Shown: positions 61,132-64,000 of the stretch, piece by piece
Layout: each line of letters opens with the position of its first letter
How positions within the stretch are numbered: position 1 is the stretch's first letter
Source: Geitlerinema sp. BBD 1991-9
Lineage (GTDB): Bacteria > Cyanobacteriota > Cyanobacteriia > Cyanobacteriales > Geitlerinemataceae
NCBI GenBank assembly: GCA_001657325.1
Contig: LWRO01000004.1
Coordinates: 1 to 64,000, forward strand
Length of the DNA stretch: 64,000 bases
Direction: 5' to 3'
Translations under genes and position numbers: made by a program
The notes under the pieces: model-generated
What the model was told of the DNA's origin: nothing
Database searches by the model: none
What the model saw: the letters and a program-made list of their open reading frames with translations, nothing else

Positions 61132-61335
61132 ATGGCACAGAAGACTCGTTTAGGCAATATCCTCAGACCCTTAAATTCCGAATACGGGAAAGTCGTTCCG
61201 GGCTGGGGAACCACGCCTCTGATGGGGACGTTCATGCTTCTCTTTTTCGTCTTCCTACTCGTCATCCTGCAAATTTACAACTCCTCACTCCTCATTGAAG
61301 GCGTTGATGTAGACTGGGCGAACTTGACGCGCTAA
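61132..61335 (+). CDS. psbH: Photosystem II reaction centre protein PsbH
   Basis: 67 residues, the cyanobacterial length: polar N-terminus ([20 protein letters not shown]), one membrane helix (about 30-50: [19 protein letters not shown]), and the lumenal tail [10 protein letters not shown]. PsbH stabilises QA/QB and the dimer of photosystem II. It is divergent from psbN and is followed by its own terminator. Confidence 0.95.
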   Translation: MAQKTRLGNILRPLNSEYGKVVPGWGTTPLMGTFMLLFFVFLLVILQIYNSSLLIEGVDVDWANLTR

Positions 61336-61378
61336 CGAGCTGGTTCAGTTTGGGCGAGTGTCTTTCGCTTCCAACAGA

Positions 61379-61402
61379 GTCCCGGTTCGGCCGGGATTTT
61401 TT
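61379..61402 (+). terminator. Rho-independent terminator of psbH
   Basis: TCCCGGT (61380-61386) pairs with GCCGGGA (61390-61396) with a 3-base loop, followed by six T. Confidence 0.85.
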
Positions 61403-61473
61403 GTCGGTACAATATAACGACATTGGGGACGCTCCCCGCAACGCTGCTCTTCCACATTGCAGGAGACAAAATC

Positions 61474-61725
61474 ATGAATATTTTTGGGATTGGCTTACCC
61501 GAGGCGATCGTCATTCTGGTTATTGCTTTGCTGATCTTCGGACCGAAAAAGCTCCCAGATATTGGAAAGAGCCTGGGGCAAGCCATCCGCAGCTTCAAAG
61601 ATGCCTCGCAAGAGTTTGAAAACGAGTTGAAGCGAGAAACTCAGCAACTCAACGCGCAAAAGTCGCAAGAGGTGAACAGCCAAGCGTCTGCTGCGACTTC
61701 TTCTGAAGAAACCTCGAAATCGTAA
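61474..61725 (+). CDS. Twin-arginine translocase subunit TatA/TatB-type
   Basis: 83 residues from the ATG at 61474, with AGGAG upstream. N-terminal membrane helix IFGIGLPEAIVILVIALLIFGPKKLPDIGKSLGQAI (landmarks IFGIGLPE and FGPKKLPDIGKSLG), followed by an amphipathic helix and a Gln/Ser-rich tail. This is the core TatA/B architecture; the E in position near the helix start fits the TatA/Hcf106 split loosely, so the subtype is not decided. It exports folded proteins with twin-arginine signals. pth follows 13 bases downstream. Confidence 0.92.
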   Translation: MNIFGIGLPEAIVILVIALLIFGPKKLPDIGKSLGQAIRSFKDASQEFENELKRETQQLNAQKSQEVNSQASAATSSEETSKS

Positions 61726-61738
61726 TCGTTCAATCCCA

Positions 61739-62365
61739 ATGACCTCGAGTTCTGCACCCGCTAAACTCTTAATCCCTCAACTCGTCGTCGGATTGGGAAA
61801 CCCCGAGCCGAAGTACGATCGAACTCGCCATAACATTGGATTTGCGGCTATCGACGCACTGGCTCGATCGTGGCAGATTCCCCTAAGCGAACAGCGTAAA
61901 TTTAAAGGGGAGTTCGGTGAAGGAACCGCAACTGGCCAAAAAATCCGCCTGCTCAAACCGCTCACCTATATGAATCGATCGGGTGAGTCGATTCACGCTG
62001 TTGTCAATTGGTACAAACTGACTCCCGAATCTGTCCTTGTGGTTTACGACGATATGGACTTACCCGTGGGACGCATTCGACTGCGCTTGACTGGATCGGC
62101 TGGGGGACATAACGGTATGAAATCCACGATCTCCCATTTGGGAACCCAAAAGTTTCCTCGCTTGCGAGTTGGGATCGGACGGCCGAACTTGGTGGGAAAC
62201 AATTCAGTGTCCCACGTTCTCGGTAAATTCTCCCCCCAAGAAAACGAGATCGTTTCCGATGTGTTGTATCTCGTTCGAGACGCGATCGAAACTAGCTTGA
62301 AAGAAGGTGTAGAGAAAGCCATGAGTCTCTACAACAACCGCAACGTCGCACCTGAAAACGGTTGA
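61739..62365 (+). CDS. pth: Peptidyl-tRNA hydrolase
   Basis: 208 residues. Catalytic His in the motif YDRTRHNIGF, then the substrate-binding LLKPLTYMNRSGES, YDDMDLPVGRIRLRLTGSAGGHNGMKS and RLRVGIGRP (landmarks YDDMDLPVG and SAGGHNGMKS). Pth recycles peptidyl-tRNAs released early from ribosomes. It is transcribed with tatA upstream (13 bases) and a DUF3146 gene downstream whose start overlaps the pth stop. Confidence 0.95.
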   Translation: MTSSSAPAKLLIPQLVVGLGNPEPKYDRTRHNIGFAAIDALARSWQIPLSEQRKFKGEFGEGTATGQKIRLLKPLTYMNRSGESIHAVVNWYKLTPESVLVVYDDMDLPVGRIRLRLTGSAGGHNGMKSTISHLGTQKFPRLRVGIGRPNLVGNNSVSHVLGKFSPQENEIVSDVLYLVRDAIETSLKEGVEKAMSLYNNRNVAPENG

Positions 62366-62625
62366 GTTCTCAACGTTTACCTAAAACCACCGCTTACGTT
62401 CGCGTGACAGACTGCTCTTGGCATCGCGGCCGGTTGGTCGGCGAAGTGACAGCAGGAACGTTCGCGTGGCAGTTTGAATGGCAGTTTCGCCGATCTCGCC
62501 TGATTGTCGAACCTTCTCGCGGACGCGCCCTCATTCAAGAACCCCTCGGACGGTTTTTAGAACAGCAGGATTACCAACTCGAACCGGGGAGCGATTACTC
62601 CTTCACGATCCGAGCTGATATTTAA
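62362..62625 (+). CDS. DUF3146-family cyanobacterial protein
   Basis: 87 residues. A TTG start overlaps the pth stop (TTGA), which implies translational coupling. Landmarks of the family: RLPKTTAYVRVT, the Trp-rich WQFEWQFRR strand pair, and GRFLEQQDYQL near the end. Small soluble beta protein of unknown function, commonly next to pth in cyanobacteria. A 16-bp terminator follows. Confidence 0.75.
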   Translation: MSSQRLPKTTAYVRVTDCSWHRGRLVGEVTAGTFAWQFEWQFRRSRLIVEPSRGRALIQEPLGRFLEQQDYQLEPGSDYSFTIRADI

Positions 62626-62639
62626 CCCGATTTACAACA

Positions 62640-62676
62640 GACAAAACCCGACTTTTCAATAAAGTCGGGTTTTGTC
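62640..62676 (+). terminator. Rho-independent terminator of the tatA-pth-DUF3146 run
   Basis: GACAAAACCCGACTTT (62640-62655) pairs exactly with AAAGTCGGGTTTTGTC (62661-62676), with a 5-base loop and T-rich right arm. Confidence 0.9.
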
Positions 62677-62731
62677 GATCGAGTTGCTCGTTAAATTGTC
62701 AAATTTTGATGACATTAAGGATGGCGTCTCA

Positions 62732-62782
62732 GATCGTTATGTCAAGAAAAATTGACATAACGATCCCTGCAAAACCTATAAC
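62732..62782 (+). promoter_or_regulatory. Palindrome overlapping a promoter upstream of the DUF4912 gene
   Basis: GATCGTTATGTCAA (62732-62745) and TTGACATAACGATC (62752-62765) form a perfect 14-bp inverted repeat with a 6-base spacer. The right arm begins with a perfect TTGACA -35; CTATAA/TATAAC (62776-62782) is 18-19 bases later. A repressor bound to the palindrome would cover the -35. A second smaller inverted repeat (GTCAAG-ATTT-CTTGAC) lies at 62922-62937, close to the gene start at 62969. 62677-62968 has no gene. Confidence 0.5.
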
Positions 62783-62968
62783 TTCGTCAAAGTCCCTCAA
62801 ATCAATTGTTTCCGCCCCTTGTATCTTGGAGCAACTTTTTGCAAGATATACCTAGCCGGACGATCCCGGCGATCCCAAAGTCATTACAAACTTTCGGCAT
62901 CTCTCGAAACCTCCGTTCGTTTGTCAAGATTTCTTGACGCTATCGTTCGAGATAGACCCCAAAGCACT

Positions 62969-64000
62969 ATGTCACAAGAACGCCCGCCTTTAGAGGAAAT
63001 GACCCTGCGCCAGCTACGGAAAGTAGCGAGCGAGTGCAATATTTCCCGATACAGCCGAATGCGGAAAGCCCAATTGCTAGACGCGATTCGCTCGGTTTTA
63101 CCGGAACAAACCATTCAACAACCTCAAAGTCCAACTAACTCATCTCGTCAACTGGAGGCTCAGGAAGCAGTGGAAGCAGCAAAATTTGAACTCGGTCAAG
63201 ACGATCGCACAGGCGGCGAACTCGCTTCAGTCGATGAAGGTCTAGCCGATTTGCCCGATGGCTATGGCGAAAGCCGCATCGTCCTCATGCCTCGCGATCC
63301 CCAATGGGCTTACTGCTATTGGGACGTATCGAACGAGCATCGAGAAGAACTCCGCCGTCAAGGCGGCCAACAGCTCGCCCTTCGGATTTACGACGCGACC
63401 GAGATCGATCTCAACAGCCAACGCCCGCACAGCATCCAAGAATATCCCTGCGACGAACTGGCGCGGGAATGGTATCTGCCGATTCCCGTCAGCGATCGCG
63501 ACTACATCGTCGATATTGGCTACCGCTGTGCAGACGGCCGTTGGTTAGTCCTCGCTCGCTCGATCTCCGTTCACATTCCTCCGGTTTACCCCTCTGATTG
63601 GATCGAAGACATCTTCCTGACCATCAATTGGGACGAAGAACTGCGCAGCAAAACCTTCGTGGAACTGGTTCCCCCGAGCAAAAAAGTTCCTGCCGTCGAT
63701 AATCCCATCTACGAAGAAATCTTCGGCATGGCCAAATCAGCCGAAGCGCAACGGGTGGCTGGCTCGCTGTTCGGTTCCATGCAACAAGTGCCCGAACAAG
63801 CTATCAGTTCCTATGTCTTCCCCTCCGGTGTGGGAATGTGGGCCGTTCCAACTACCTCCGGTATGGTGTCCGGTCTGACCATGTCCGGCGTGGGAATGTC
63901 GGGGGTCGGTTTCAGTGCCTCCATGCCCCCAATTCGCCCACGCAAATTCTGGCTGATCGCCGATGCAGAACTGATCGTGTACGGTGCGACCGAACCCGAC
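62969..64000 (+). CDS. DUF4912 protein with N-terminal Rho-N/SAP-like domain, 3' end outside window
   Basis: 344 codons to the window edge with no stop. The N-terminal 40 residues (EEMTLRQLRKVASECNISRYSRMRKAQLLDAIRS, landmarks LRQLRKVASEC and KAQLLDAI) look like a Rho-N or SAP helix pair that binds nucleic acid. After a polar linker comes the DUF4912 domain (VLMPRDPQWAYCYWDVS, ALRIYDATEID, WYLPIPVSDRDYIVDIGYR). From residue about 285 a low-complexity Met/Gly/Ser/Val segment (TMSGVGMSGVGF) leads to the edge. DUF4912 function is unknown. Confidence 0.85.
   Translation, partial: MSQERPPLEEMTLRQLRKVASECNISRYSRMRKAQLLDAIRSVLPEQTIQQPQSPTNSSRQLEAQEAVEAAKFELGQDDRTGGELASVDEGLADLPDGYGESRIVLMPRDPQWAYCYWDVSNEHREELRRQGGQQLALRIYDATEIDLNSQRPHSIQEYPCDELAREWYLPIPVSDRDYIVDIGYRCADGRWLVLARSISVHIPPVYPSDWIEDIFLTINWDEELRSKTFVELVPPSKKVPAVDNPIYEEIFGMAKSAEAQRVAGSLFGSMQQVPEQAISSYVFPSGVGMWAVPTTSGMVSGLTMSGVGMSGVGFSASMPPIRPRKFWLIADAELIVYGATEPD

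Overview
The window is chromosomal DNA from an oxygenic cyanobacterium. It carries photosystem II small-subunit genes (psb30/ycf12, psbN, psbH), a high-light-inducible (Hli) protein, a phycobiliprotein alpha/beta pair, Tic22, and several cyanobacteria-restricted families (DUF928, DUF2949, DUF3146, DUF4912). It is also saturated with the HIP1 core CGATCG/GCGATCGC. The absence of heterocyst genes here and the type of dispersed GGGGCGAACGGCCGTTCGCCCC palindrome suggest a filamentous Oscillatoriales-type organism; that placement is inference. No insertion sequence, prophage, CRISPR array or rRNA was found. Two tRNAs are present (Val-CAC and Pro-CGG).

Layout. 1-7 kb: a CHAT-protease neighbourhood, consisting of the tail of a two-partner-secretion exoprotein, a secreted TPR-CHAT protein, a DUF928 protein and a CHAT-nucleotide cyclase-CHASE2 fusion. 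7-15 kb: Hli, a coiled-coil protein, an ABC1 kinase followed by YqjD/YqjE-like membrane proteins, a palindromic repeat, a Cache hybrid histidine kinase, and a split GDT1 manganese/cation exchanger. 15-30 kb: mostly housekeeping (psb30, recJ, rpsF, rplU-rpmA, an acetyltransferase, a degenerate histidine kinase, tic22-prmC-sua5, rluB-rodZ, TIGR01777, iscA, tRNA-Val, radC). 29.6-42.4 kb: a minus-strand run transcribed as peptidyl-prolyl isomerase, type I secretion ABC transporter and HlyD adaptor, followed by four large multi-spanning membrane proteins of GT-C/DUF2079 type. 42-51 kb: transaldolase with EF-hands, a stand-alone cyclic-nucleotide-binding protein, purT, TPR proteins, a threonine-dehydratase-like enzyme, small proteins, and tRNA-Pro. 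51-55 kb: rsmI, an orphan phycoerythrin-like alpha/beta pair with only one canonical bilin cysteine per chain, a tandem universal stress protein and a 4Fe-4S ferredoxin. 55-64 kb: SulP transporter behind a leader terminator, a Uma2 pseudogene, mnmG, a HEAT-repeat gene behind an HLR1-like site, psbN/psbH, tatA, pth-DUF3146, and a DUF4912 gene that runs off the end.

The observations most worth a second look are the reduced phycoerythrin-like pair (52388-53474), the CHAT-cyclase-CHASE2 protein with its DUF928/secreted-CHAT neighbours, the secretion plus four-membrane-protein run, the SulP leader with an intrinsic terminator, and the two diverged copies of a long palindromic element. All functional statements are from reading the sequence and family knowledge; no database search was run.
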